A DNA stretch of 64,000 bases from Botryotinia globosa (taxonomy: Eukaryota; Ascomycota; Leotiomycetes; Helotiales; Sclerotiniaceae), in the NCBI GenBank assembly GCA_014898425.1, contig RCSZ01000002.1, forward strand, positions 2,604,001 to 2,668,000, read 5' to 3'. A program made the position numbers and the translations under genes. The notes beneath the pieces are model-generated. The model had not been told where the DNA came from. It saw only the letters and a program-made list of their open reading frames with translations, and searched no databases. Below, one piece after another: positions 11,953-23,016 of the stretch (within the stretch, counting starts at the first letter, position 1; each line of letters opens with the position of its first letter).

Positions 11953-12188
11953 ATAATAATAGTAGTAGTAGTAATAGTAATAATAGTAATAATAGTAATA
12001 ATAGTAATAATAGTAATAATAGTAATAATAGTAATAATAGTAATAATAGTAATAATAGTAATAATAGTAATAATAGTAATAATAGTAATAATAGTAATAA
12101 TAGTAATAATAGTAATAATAGTAATAATAGTAATAATAGTAATAATAGTAATAATAGTATTAATAGTATTAATAGTATTAATAGTAGT
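11953..12188. repeat. 9-bp satellite array (taataatag)n
   Basis: About 26 near-perfect head-to-tail copies of taataatag, with variant ends (tagtagtag on the left, tattaatag on the right). It gives a long artificial open frame of Ile/Val repeats that is not a gene. Confidence 0.97.
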
Positions 12189-12700
12189 GTTTATTAATCT
12201 TAGTGAGCTGGTATAAGGCCGACCCTGGAAACCTCCTGAGGGGTATGGGGATGTGCTAAGCTATGGACTTAAGGTATTGCAGTAGAAAGCAGATTGTATG
12301 TATAGGAGCTAAACAGCTTATTTGAGTGATTCCTTTTTTGTTAGTTGAGGTGGGGCTAATAGTATTCAAAGGTTTCGAAGAGTTAGATGTGGTTTTGAAG
12401 AACGACGAGTGTGTGTTATAAGAGCGAGTATTTATATGAGTGGTTAGAGCCAGTGTGTGTGCATAGGAAGAAGAGGTCCCGACTGCAACCCTAGCCGCCT
12501 GGGTCGTGTTATAGGTGACCCTATGGGCTTCTTTTGAACTAACGGTCTGGGTTGGGTTTAGTAAAAGGAAGTACGAAACCGACCCATTGCGGTAAATAGC
12601 CGCTGCCTGTGTGACAAAAAACCGCGCCAAATCTGAGGCTTGATGGGAGACTCAGATATAGATAGTACTTTATATGGATTTTTAAACTCAACTCTTTTTA

Positions 12701-12857
12701 TTAATCTTTTAAATCTTTTAAATCTTTTAAATCTTTTAAATCTTTTAAATCTTTTAAATCTTTTAAATCTTTTAAATCTTTTAAATCTTTTAAATCTTTT
12801 AAATCTTTTAAATCTTTTAAATCTTTTAAATCTTTTAAATCTTTTAAATCTTTTAAA
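12701..12857. repeat. 9-bp satellite array (atcttttaa)n
   Basis: About 17 perfect head-to-tail copies of atcttttaa. Two more copies of the same unit lie at 13425-13443, on the far side of the LTR-like element, so the array appears to be interrupted by it. The Leu/Asn-repeat frame across it is an artefact. Confidence 0.97.
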
Positions 12858-12958
12858 GTACGGAAATAGTGTGAAAGAAGAACGAAGTTCTCGTTTATAC
12901 TATGTAGAGGCTATTTATATGTACCTATGTACCTTGGTGCGCTAGTATTAGTGTATCA
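12858..12958 (-). repeat. LTR-like direct repeat, copy 1
   Basis: A 101-bp copy that would be the 3' LTR for the minus-strand orientation. It is preceded on that strand by the purine tract. It has the same length as the copy at 13324-13424, with scattered substitutions. Confidence 0.8.
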
Positions 12959-13323
12959 AATGCCCCCTTCGAGAAACTTTCCCTATGCCCTTATAGAAAA
13001 AAGCTATGAAACTAAAGCTATGTTTTAAGCATAAGCATAAATGAGCTCACACCACAAGCTTAAAAGTGTTGGTGTCTTGTAAGTATCTAGAGAGAAAAGA
13101 AAAGGAAAATAAGAGCAAATTACGCATCAATATGCTCAATGGGAGAGATTTCTGAGGTATACAGGCAAGCCAAAGGATCCTCTGCATGCCACGGAGTTTC
13201 TGGAAGCTGATACGAATGTGTGGGATGCGGAACTTAACAATGATTCATCTATGGATCAGCCCGGTCCTCCGATCCCGATTCGATACAGGACACCCCCTCC
13301 TCCACCAGGACTTGCTACCATTG

Positions 13324-13424
13324 GTACGGAAATAGTGTAAAAGAAGGACGAGGTTCTCATTTATGCTATGTAGAGGCTATTTATATATACCTATGTACCC
13401 TGGTACGCTAGTATTAGCGTATCA
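13324..13424 (-). repeat. LTR-like direct repeat, copy 2
   Basis: A 101-bp copy that would be the 5' LTR for the minus-strand orientation. The primer-site-like ATGGTAGCAAG follows two bases inside it, and satellite units follow on the outer side. Confidence 0.8.
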
Positions 13425-13860
13425 TTTTAAATCTTTTAAATCATTCAAATTACATTAAAAAACTTAATTGATGAATTTAAGATTCCAAAAAAAGTTGAAT
13501 TAGAAAATCCATATGAAGTACTATACTCGGAGTCCTATATAATAGCCCTGATCAATTTAAGCGCATGAAGTGATTTTATTGTCCAATCACATATAATGAT
13601 TAATAGCTTATTATAAAAGTTGATGCTCCGTTATTTTTGTCATTTGATCATATCCATACCGGACAGGACCTGTTAATTTTTTTTGTAGTCGTTTAGGGCT
13701 AGTCTTGAGGTGATCGTAACGTAAATTTTCGATTGAGCTCGATTCAAGAAAAGAATTTAAACTTCCAAGTCCCCGTTTCTATCGTAGAAAGTTGCCACAC
13801 TTGTACTTTACCTCCAGAACAGTCATAAAATTTGCACTCGGCCTACATTCATTCCTATAA

Positions 13861-15429
13861 ACCATTTCGAAGGTGTCTTCAAACAACATTCGTAGCGGAA
13901 GACAACAGACGAGTGATACCTCCGGCAATCGTAAGAAACCGAAGAGCACAGAAGACAAAAATGTACCTATAACTAGAAAAAAGAACCGAAAGTCCTCGCG
14001 GTGGCAAGGAAAAGGTGAATCTCCCACTCGCAAAGGGTCAGCTTCTACGCGATTGGCACCTTCCTCGGAGCCAATAGCCAGTCAAGCGGTCGTACCGCTA
14101 GGTAGTAATTCCGGTGTAGTAACGGTAGGAAGGACAAGAACTCCCCCTAACGTCCTCGAAATATACGGTACGCTAGGGCAGGTTGTAGTAAATCGACTCT
14201 CTTGTTCGATGCTCAAATAAAATAGCCGACACTGTAAATCTGCTACCTTAAGTTTCGTTTCAAAACAACCAATAACTTTTGATTTACATTGTGATAAAAC
14301 TATAACATCAGAGGTACGTCGAGAAATATTGCCTCGGGGCTCGGAGCTTGAGTGTTTTGTGATCAAAGAAGTCGAAGTATTGGGCTCAAGGATATTAATT
14401 ATACTTTCCAACTTGAGGAATAAAGCTCTACTGTGAAGCTTCCCAGGGTCTTGGAGCTGAGCCAAAGCAAAAGGGACGAACTAGGAAGGGCTACTGTTAA
14501 TCAACTGATTTGGCTTTCCAAGCAACCCAAAATTGTTTATCTGATGGATTACTTTTCCATGAATGGGAGAGAATTTGATCCAAACACATACAAAAAGCAA
14601 GCGAAGAAGAATGGATGCCGGCTCGTTGGACCGTATGGGATCGAGAGTGGGTATATCTCAAGGGATACAGCTTCAGACGACCTTAGTACCGCTATCAAGA
14701 GTATTTTATCATCGGAGTCTGAAACGCTGATATTAGATTGCTCCCTTGCCATCGTACTTGCGTTTTTCCTGGCTTATAAGCAGGTTCTAGGATCCAAGAA
14801 ACTGGAGTTTGCTCCATGAATCTGACTCCCGGAAGTCACCAAAGCAACCCATCCGGATTACTTTCGATTCTGTTGATTTTATGACCTGGACGCAATGCAA
14901 TTACATACGATCTTCTACTTGGAAGTGGAACGTGGGAGATCTGGTCTACATTCAAGGCCCACGTTATGGTTTCGCTTTCAAGCCTACTTCTGTTTCTAAT
15001 GGCTTCAATGCATTGGTATCTAACACCGCACCTTTAAAATATAGGTCATTTCGATCATATGGACATATGGACATGGATAAATCTCTGGAGGAGTACAGAG
15101 ACGCCATGATGAAAGCCTTCAAAAAGCCTCTCTCACATCGAGATATCTCTGACATATGGGACAATCTGCAAGAACGTCCTACAGACCTTTGTGGCGCAGG
15201 AAAATCGCCCATTACATGGAATGAAGTATGGAATTCTTTAGTGGATGTTTATGGAGAAGATTGTTTAAAGGAAGCAGTAAGCGCAGCCACAAAAGCACGT
15301 AATAAAGGGGGCCATACGCCAAAGCGAGATTCTACGCCTGAAATTCTGGTCCCACCGCAATGTTGCGAGCAATATGTTGGGTTGACTACAGTACAACGAA
15401 TGTATCCTGACAATGTTTTATTCAAATGA
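13861..15429 (+). pseudogene. Frame-broken gene relic, function unknown
   Basis: One protein-like message is spread over three blocks that alternate between two frames. Block 1 (about 13861-14432) starts at a GTG in MSSNN-like context and is Arg/Lys/Ser-rich. It is stopped by TAA at 14218-14220 but continues in the same frame to RILIILSNLRNKALL. Block 2 (about 14433-14816, shifted) includes KLPRVLELSQSKRDELG, DYFSMNGREFDP and LILDCSLAIVLAF. Block 3 (about 14809-15429, back in the first frame) includes WNVGDLVYIQGPRYGF and SYGHMDMDKSLEEYRDAM. No plausible intron repairs either junction. The DCSLAI segment followed by GDLVYI resembles the layout around the catalytic Cys of Bacillus-type transglutaminases, but this is only an impression. 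It is most likely a decayed single-copy gene. Confidence 0.5.
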
Positions 15430-16880
15430 ACTGTCGAAGTACATACAGAAGGAAGGAAGAGGCCAATTGGCACGCAGTTGCAGAGAGTGATTGACATCAG
15501 GTCAAATTTGATAAGAAGTCAGGAACACCGGCGAAGACGATGTGTAATAGCTGCAACGTAGAATGTTCATTACTGCAAACAGTCCAATAGTGCCTTTAAA
15601 GAGGGAAGATCTTAGTTATGATGAAGATAGTGGAGCAGCACCGGGGACACTTGAAGTAGTACCAATGTAATCCTGCAAGCATGTTAACATTATAATCTCT
15701 CTATTGCAAAAGAGTCTTACTCGAACGCTCGAGGCATTTCCTGGCAGCTCCAATAAATTTTCGAATTGTCCAAGCATGGTAGCAAAATTGAATATATATG
15801 GACTACTGGAAAACCTGCCCCGAAGGTCAACAATTGATTGGAGAGACACCTTCACCCTTGAAAGTTTTCGTTACTATCCTTTAATAAGAAGCAACCTACA
15901 TTTGTCCAACTTCATCTGATAGCACGTCAGACTTCTTCGTGATCTCGGTGCCAAAGCTTGTAGCTTTGAGACTATTTGAGAAGACAGGCTTAATTCTAAT
16001 CTGCAAGGAGAATGGTGCTTTAGCTACTGGCTGTTCAACCAAGAAGACAAAGGTGAATTCTCGAGCTAGCATGTGAAGTAACAAGTACCCTACATATTTG
16101 GCCCAGATGGCGTGTAACCAATAGACAGAGTACATACCTAGTAGTCTGCCTAGCTGTGTGATGTACGTTGCTTTCCATCCAGGGGCAAGCACCTGTAGGT
16201 TCCGATAACCTTGCACAAACATGGTGACCTCTGTATTTTCTCGGCCAATATAGTGAGGAGTCCACTAAGTACCATCATTTACTGAAAGCAAGCACCACCG
16301 GGGCTTTCAATAGCCCGGACTGGACATCAACTTCGAAAGGTCTCCCATTTCCTGAACACAATTGGAACTTTCATATTGCTTAAAAGATTGAATCCACCTC
16401 GAACATTGAATTATTTCAGATATTGAAACATCTTGTCTGAAAGTCTATCCAGTTTGACCACCCGAACACTGTTAAATGTTTGAGGCTGTGGCCTTTAGAG
16501 TAGCTGATATCGAAATCAGTATTTCGGTTTGAAGAAACATGCAATTGAGATGTTTGACAACAATTTTGTGATACTCGAGAAAAGCCTCTAGTCACCTTTA
16601 CGTCGAACTAAAACCATAGATGATGGTAAAAAGATCTAGATAGTGTAGATAGTTTTAGAAGCATAGATTTCTGAGTTACATTAGTTGGATATCGATGTGA
16701 GAGAAAATTGTATCTCATATCAGTGATGTGATTTTTTTGTTCTACTTCACCAATACAGACAGCACAGCATATGTAATCAGAACCTCGGAGCCCGGCAAAT
16801 TCCACCGAGCAACTTCAAAGCTATCAACACCACGAAATTGAAGTTCAGATACCTACACCAATAAATTTCATTATTTTGCG
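15430..16880. other. Intergenic, no gene seen
   Basis: No convincing gene. A short stretch at 16387-16430 carries attgaa units spaced 18 then 17 bp, matching similar runs at 21176, 21524 and 59470. The last 60 bases are the likely promoter and leader of the DUF1770 gene. Confidence 0.5.
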
Positions 16881-17576
16881 ATGTCTTCCTCTGCACCCCT
16901 CGAAATAGCATCTACAATCCAGAGTGCCTCAATAAAGCGAGATCCATCTCCCAACCATGACATAAATCCCACTACCGCTGCCTCCAGCAAAGAGCCCGTA
17001 ACTGTTCATCCAGACTACGCATTCGATGACAAAGATAGTATAGATGGCGGGGAAGAAATAGAAGATATTCCCTATGATTTTATAAGACCATTGCCACGGC
17101 GTGCGAGTTTCCCTCCAATACCCGATTTACGATTTGAGCAGAGTTATCTAGCTAGTATTGCACATGCGGATTCATATTGGAAGATTGCTTTCATAACGAT
17201 TAGAGATCAAGTATGTTGTTTCTTTCTCAATAGCTATCATTTATTCATTTGAGAAATGTGGAATACGCAGGCTAATTCTTATGCCTAGCTATGCATGCCA
17301 CTTATTCAGGGTATTGCTGTAACCCTCCTCTGGGCTGGCTGGAAGCACTGGAACAAGAATGCCAAACTTAGTGGCAACAGTGCCGGCGCCCGAGTCCGTC
17401 GATGGTGGTACACGGTTAACAACTGGCCGATTAAGGAGAAGATAGCAGAGATTGGAAAGAATGCGAAATTGGCGGCGGAATTGGGGGATGTGAGTCCCCT
17501 CGCAATGCTTTATTAATTTTTCGTTGCTGATGGAATTGGGCAGTATTATAAGACTCAAGCTTCTGCAGGAGATTGA
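16881..17576 (+). CDS. DUF1770 family protein
   Basis: Conserved fungal protein of unknown function, 180 residues. Exons are 16881-17210, 17310-17489 and 17544-17576, all phase 0; the third encodes only YYKTQASAGD. The family signature is clear: LEIASTIQSASIKRDPSP at the N-terminus, an acidic linker, IPYDFIRPLPRRASFPPIPD, DLRFEQSYLASI, and then in exon 2 LLWAGWKHWNKNAKLSG with GARVRRWWYTVNNW. A hydrophobic run across the first splice (WKIAFITIRDQGIAVTLLWAGW) may insert in a membrane. The first intron is 99 bp and the second 54 bp. The ATG at 16881 gives the family N-terminus directly. Confidence 0.88.
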
Positions 17577-18083
17577 GCTGATGAATGATGAGCGAGGTGT
17601 TTTGAGAAAAGGAACTGTTATTTGCATGGGCGGCGTTTGGGGCAATCCATTGAAGAATGCTGGTCTAAATATTAAGGTCTTCAAGTAGATGGAACTACAC
17701 ATTGTGAGATTGCATTTGATATACTGGGATAGCAAAAAGTTCCAGACCAAGTTGACCCATCATCACAAAATGTTATCTATCAATCTACAAGTACCAGACT
17801 CCTCTAAGATTGATCGTGATAGGATGGAGAAGATTCATGTAGGCATGAAATTATAGTGTAATAGCTATGAGATTTTCTCCATTCTGTCACGAGCCAAGGC
17901 TAGCATAAATACTTACGTTAATATGCCTTGGAAGATAACTATGTATATCAAAGAACCTAGGTATACCCAATGATCAGCTCTAGTAGCTCCCACTCAAGCA
18001 AATCAACCTCCCTTTATCTTTACGCCTTCTGTCAATAATTACGCCTTTTTCCATACCCGCTATCATGATTAAGTATTATAACA
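17577..18083. other. Convergent 3' spacer, no gene seen
   Basis: This is about 500 bp between the stops of the DUF1770 gene and the WHIM1 gene, likely 3' UTRs. No repeat or RNA gene was recognised. Confidence 0.5.
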
Positions 18084-20178
18084 TTAAGAACCACCGTAGC
18101 CGACATTGATTGACGGTGGTAGGGTGGAAGCTTTCTCAGGGCTACCACGGAAAGTGAGAGTAGGGGAAAGTTGAGTTTGAATTGGTTTCGTCGTGATGGA
18201 AATCGGCTTGACTTTCTTATCAGCTTCGGTTGAAATAGCCTTCCCTTCAATGGCGACTTCCGTAGATGTAGACGGGCTTGAATCCTGTCGAGGAGCCCTG
18301 TCCGAATTTGATTTAGACTGTGGGCTCAGATGGAGTTTGATCGTAGTCTTCTGCTCCGGGGTTGGAGTTTTGACAGGGAGCTTGACAATTAGGCTCTTCT
18401 TCTCCTCTTCGTCATCCTCCATTTGTTCGAGTTCATCGGTCTCCTCTGCCCGCTCCTGTTCGAGTTCCTCAATATCGCTTGCTAGAGATACTTGGTCGTC
18501 ATCTTCCTCGTCATCGCCATAATCTTGCTCACTAGCATCATCCTCTTCGTCGTCGTCCATTTCGTCCACTGAATTATATCCCTCAATGTGCTTTCCCTTA
18601 GAAGCCCAATCACGACTGCGACTGGAAGCACCAGCACGGCGTGGCCTAGAAGTTACGTCTTCTGACTCTTCACCCAGTTCGACATCTCCACGGCTATCTA
18701 CAGCAGCATGCGTTCCACCGATAATACTTTCACCATACACTCCACCAACGCGAGATCTGACCTGACGGCCACTTAATGTAACAGTAGGCCCTGCTGGCTC
18801 AGCTGGGGTGTGGCTGCCAGTGTTTCGAGTAGAACGACGGGATCCGGTAGTGTCAGAAAACCCCTCATCTTCATCGTCCGAATATGTGTACTTCATGCGC
18901 TTTCCTCTGGTACGACCTTCATACACCGAGAAGTTTGGTTCAGTACGTTTAAATTGCTCCTTGCGAGCTTGTCGATATTCTCTTCTCTTTCGTTTCTGTA
19001 AAGTTGTTAGTAAATTCGAAAATAAGATATAGTATTGAGACTAGGAAAGCAATACCTCTTCGGTCGCCTCGAAACGTGGAACTGCAGCAAGCATTTTCCC
19101 ACTTAACGTTCGGGCTTTTTGACCACCATCGTCCTTGACTAGTTTCTCTGCTAACAATTTCAACTCATCAATATCACTTGCAACGCTCCACCAAGTTCTC
19201 TTCAAGCCGGTATGGTTGCTCTCTCTGTAAACTCTAAAGTGTGTGTCGTCCAGACCTTCCACTAAATAGTAACGGCGTCTATCGGCATCTGATCCCCAAG
19301 GTTGTACAGAAAGAGGTTGGTTCAAATCATCTTCATGGCGAGTTTGCTTGTAAGAGGCTGTAATCATACCCTTAACCACATCGGAGGAGGCTAAAGACCA
19401 GAGAATGAGGGTACGTAATAGAGTGAGCTATAGTTCAAAATCAGCAAGATTCAATCCTTCCGTAGACAATGGATGAATGACCTACCCGCTCTGTGGGAGA
19501 CATAGAAGTGAACGTTGCCCCTCCAGAAAGAGGGTTCTTGCTCTCCCAATCCTTCGCCCATTGTAGTTTATGTGTTTGAACGGCTTCCTCAAGAGCACGG
19601 TTATAATGTCCAGCTCTATGTCCGACAAATGATTAGCTTTTGATTCTGCAGAAACTTGGAAGTTGTGCGAGCCACAGCACACATGTCGCGAATATGACCT
19701 ACTTCACATCCTGCTTTCTATTTAAGAGAAGCCCCAATAATGCGCAAAGAAATTGTTCCGCATGATCCCCAGGCGTGGTACCAACAACAGCGTGTTCCAA
19801 TTCTTGGGGTCCAAAGTTGGGTAGAGATTTCGGGAATACTTCAGTGAACCGGGCACGGAACATGACGATAAACTGCATAGAATCTGTGTTAGCGACCATT
19901 GAACACCGCAACCACGCGATTTGTACGTGTTAAATCTTCTAGTACGCGACGATAAGAGTTATACGTACGGCAATATCTGGATTATCTGCTAGAACATATT
20001 CATGAGGTGGTGATGGTTCTCTCTTTGGTCGTGGTGGAGAAGCCTCAATTTTACGTGCAGCAGTTGGTTTTGGGGCTTTTGAGAAGAATTTAAGAATGCC
20101 ATCTTTTTTTGTTAATTGTAAACTGTCATCCTCAGATGGTACAGAGGAGAGATCCGACGAGTCGTCAGAAGATGCCAT
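18084..20178 (-). CDS. WHIM1-domain chromatin protein
   Basis: Probable nuclear subunit of an ISWI-type or related chromatin remodeller. WHIM motifs in Itc1/WSTF/RSF1 proteins contact linker DNA and the remodeller. Exons on the minus strand are 19969-20178, 19703-19872, 19486-19615, 19056-19427 and 18084-18995, giving 597 residues with every junction in phase. The N-terminus is Ser/Asp-rich, then comes a DDT-like helical part (FRARFTEVFPKSLPNF, LLGLLLNRKQDVK). The WHIM1 block follows (SPTERLTLLRTLILWSL), then QPWGSDADRRRYYLVEGLDD and RTWWSVASDIDELK. The C-terminal 300 residues are low complexity, with long acidic runs (EDDDQVSLASDIEEL) and basic patches. A function in transcription is inferred from the domain only. 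Confidence 0.82.
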
Positions 20179-22139
20179 GTTGTGGTTGAGTTGTGGTGTT
20201 CTGAGATTCTAAGATCCTAAGATTCTGAGGTTGTTTGATAAGAAGCTTTTTAGATGATGAAGTCAGAGGAAGCTCAAAGATATTGCCGACAAGCGCGACC
20301 TGAGATTTATTGGTCTAAGCATTCTGTCACGCACGTACAACACAAAGGGACATCAGGCAAGCGGTGAATAAGGTACCAGCAGTCTTTCCATTAGTCCTAT
20401 AGTACGATTCGATATTTCCGAGCATTCTTTGATACCACCTAACCCCATGTCGTATACCACGTTTGTCTCTCCCCACAAAGTTCATTCCTTCTCCAACTTC
20501 CACCAACAATAACTGCTCAAAACCAAGCTCAAGTATTAGTCTTTTTGCCTCGCCCAACCATCGCAATTATCTGACCTATTGTAGTCGGTAGCTAGGTAGT
20601 ATCCTCTTTGGTGAAGAATGAAATTTCGCATGCAAAGGAAACCACATCAACATCCATCCCTTTTACCTTACGTATTTACCAATGTTTCATATTCAAGAAG
20701 ACATTGAATTGCTGTTTGACGCCTTGGATGGAAGTTTGGCAACGCCATGTAAGGGAAACCCACCCACACTCGCTTACCAAGATACTCAATGGAAAATTTT
20801 TGGACTCTCACCTGGCTCGAAATTCTGAAGATATAAAAATAGAGAAATTTGTTAAACATACTAGTTACCATGTGGAATTCGTGTACAATCAGATGACCCC
20901 TCCTCCACAATTGGTCATTGTATTTTTGTATGAATATAGTAATATATACATAAAGATACAATATTAATTTGTATCTGTCGAGAAATTATTCGAATCGTTG
21001 AATTGAACAGTAATGATTAAGACGTCGAAAGTTGTGATTGGTCTTGCGCCCGGGGTTTGAATGGTGACGAACGTACCTGGACGGTCGAATGTACAACTGT
21101 CCACAACTGAAATCCTGCAACGTCATGTCTCTATAGCTAAAGTTAAAGTGTGAATAAATGAAGGCCACTTGATCGTTGAAACGATTCCAGACATTGAAAT
21201 GACCCCAGACATTGAAAACGTGCCTGTGGTTGAAATGTCGACTTGGGGTAAAAGATACGAAATCTCGACACCGGCCATAGTGCATTAATCAATCCCATGT
21301 ATCTTGCGCGCATAAAGCCCGGCCTCAAATTTCGGAGGAACGCCGAATCCTCGATTGTTCAAACAACTTGGGATATTGATGGAAATGTGTCCACAGTAGT
21401 AGCTCAGAAATGGGAATGGTGAAGAGACAACAAAATTCTTGCAACACTCTGAGAATCGCAAATAACCAGTACATGAAGTTCAAGCCGTAAGACAGTACAA
21501 CAGGCAGAGGAGATTCCCGATAGTTGAAATAATCTTGAACATTGAAAAGCCTGATATCTGGTCGCGATTTGCGCACCCCGCATTTCCTCGCTGCGTAGGG
21601 CATATGGCTCACATGGCTTAGCTCTGCACCACCCATGCAATTCATCAAACTTCGAAAATCCACAAAGTCATGAGGTACTACACAATCACAACAAAAAGTG
21701 GTAATAATGAAGACATTTTGATAGAACGCTGGAGATTTGAAGATTGCCTCAGAAAACTATCCAAAGGCCCGTAAAATCCCCAATAAGTCCACATATTTGT
21801 AGATACCAGCGAATAAAAGGTCTGCAGTGCTTGAATTGATTAATACGACATGAGTCTTGAATGATATATGGTGCAGAACACAAGATGAAGCGACGAAGGG
21901 AAAAGTCAGTCAAGGTTGACACCAAGATAGTCCTAACCCAACTCAAACAACGATACCAGTCCTCAATGTTTACCTGTAGTTGGTATATTGTACCGCCTTT
22001 CATTGTCGGGCCGCGATTCAGGACATTGGAATTCATTTGATGAGGTAGATTTTGGGTCAGTATCGACAGTCGTCAGTAGAGATATCCACTAGCGTACCCT
22101 TGCAGTAGTGGCCTTACGCTAGTCATCATGGCAGTGAGG
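20179..22139. other. Intergenic with degenerate repeats
   Basis: No supported gene. Four consecutive 18-bp units beginning ttgaa lie at 21176-21247, and a two-unit run starts at 21524. The first few hundred bases hold the WHIM1 gene promoter. Short open frames here (for example with FN-x4 hexapeptide spacing on the minus strand) reflect the 18-bp periodicity rather than a recognisable protein. Confidence 0.5.
21176..21247. repeat. 18-bp degenerate tandem repeat, four units
   Basis: Units start at 21176, 21194, 21212 and 21230, each opening ttgaa. Units 1 and 2 also share the tail ccagaca. On the plus strand this would encode a hexapeptide period (IPDIEM, TPDIEN and similar) with no larger open gene. 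Confidence 0.8.
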
Positions 22140-22870
22140 CAATAATATCAAATTTTCGGAACTATTTCACATATGTACTTATTATATAGATATGTGATTA
22201 CATAATACAGGAGTACAAAAAAACTAGGTTTGCTTCTACGAACTCATGAAAAAATATATAAAAAATATATTATTTACTTCTTTATTTAATTGTAGTATAT
22301 AAGAGTAGTAAAATTTCTTTTAGAAATATAATATAGATATAAGTATATTATAATATAATAAAAATCAATCGGATTATATTAAAAAATAAATAAATATTTC
22401 TCGAAAAAAAGGAAGTTTTACTATAATTATAGATTATAGACTTTTACTAAATATAAAATAATAACCCTCTGGATTTATTATATATCAAGAGAAATCTGTA
22501 TATATATATAAATTATAATTTTTTTATAATTTTAGAAGAATTAATGAAAAGTCTTCATACTATATTATATCTAGTTGATTTATTACTCGTATCTACTCCA
22601 ACAATTGAAAGCTATAAAATACTTAGGAGTTCTATTTTAAAGGAAATAATAATCCTATTAATTATAATGAGTTAAAGTTAACTAATAGGATTTTATAGAA
22701 ATAATTTATAGAAAATATAATCAATATGAATAGTTGATCCAATATATAGAGGTTATACAATTTGACATTATAGTATTGAGTTACTCACTGTAGAATTTCA
22801 GATTATATATTAAACGTTCAGAAGGTTGATACCTCTAAATCGAGGCTTCAAGTTTGAATTATATAATCAC
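22140..22870. other. Very AT-rich island
   Basis: About 730 bp of markedly AT-rich sequence, with many TATA/ATAT runs and almost no long open frame, contrasts with both flanks. It could be old repeat DNA altered by C-to-T mutation (RIP), a replication-prone spacer, or simply a biased spacer upstream of the ribosomal protein gene. No element ends were found. Confidence 0.6.
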
Positions 22871-23016
22871 CATGAGTTGGTGTTATTTCTGAGTCACGTG
22901 TATCGCTTAATCTATTAGCGCACACAACATGCTGAGCATGGCCAAATTTTGATCAATTGACATCTTGAATCTCTTTCCCGACACAATTTTTTCAAATCGT
23001 CGCGACAACTGCAAAA

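Larger units (their letters stand above)
12858..13424 (-). mobile_element. Short non-autonomous LTR-type element (TRIM-like)
   Basis: Two direct repeats of 101 bp each (12858-12958 and 13324-13424) flank a 365-bp internal part. The repeats share most positions, including gtacggaaatagtgt, tatgtagaggctatttatat and ctagtatta. Read on the minus strand each starts TGATAC. The internal part begins with ATGGTAGCAAG just inside the first repeat, resembling a tRNA primer site. It ends with the purine tract GAAGGGGGCATT directly before the second repeat, resembling a polypurine tract. It holds no gag or pol frame. Remnants of a 9-bp satellite lie on both sides, so the target site duplication cannot be told from the satellite. 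Inference: a TRIM-like element or a strongly deleted Copia-type retroelement. A simple segmental duplication is the alternative. Confidence 0.6.

Noticed and set aside
11929..12216. 95-codon Ile/Val-repeat open frame
   Set aside because: It is a translation of the (taataatag)n satellite and has no non-repeat coding part.
12640..12945. 101-codon Leu/Asn-repeat open frame
   Set aside because: It is a translation of the (atcttttaa)n satellite running into the LTR-like repeat.
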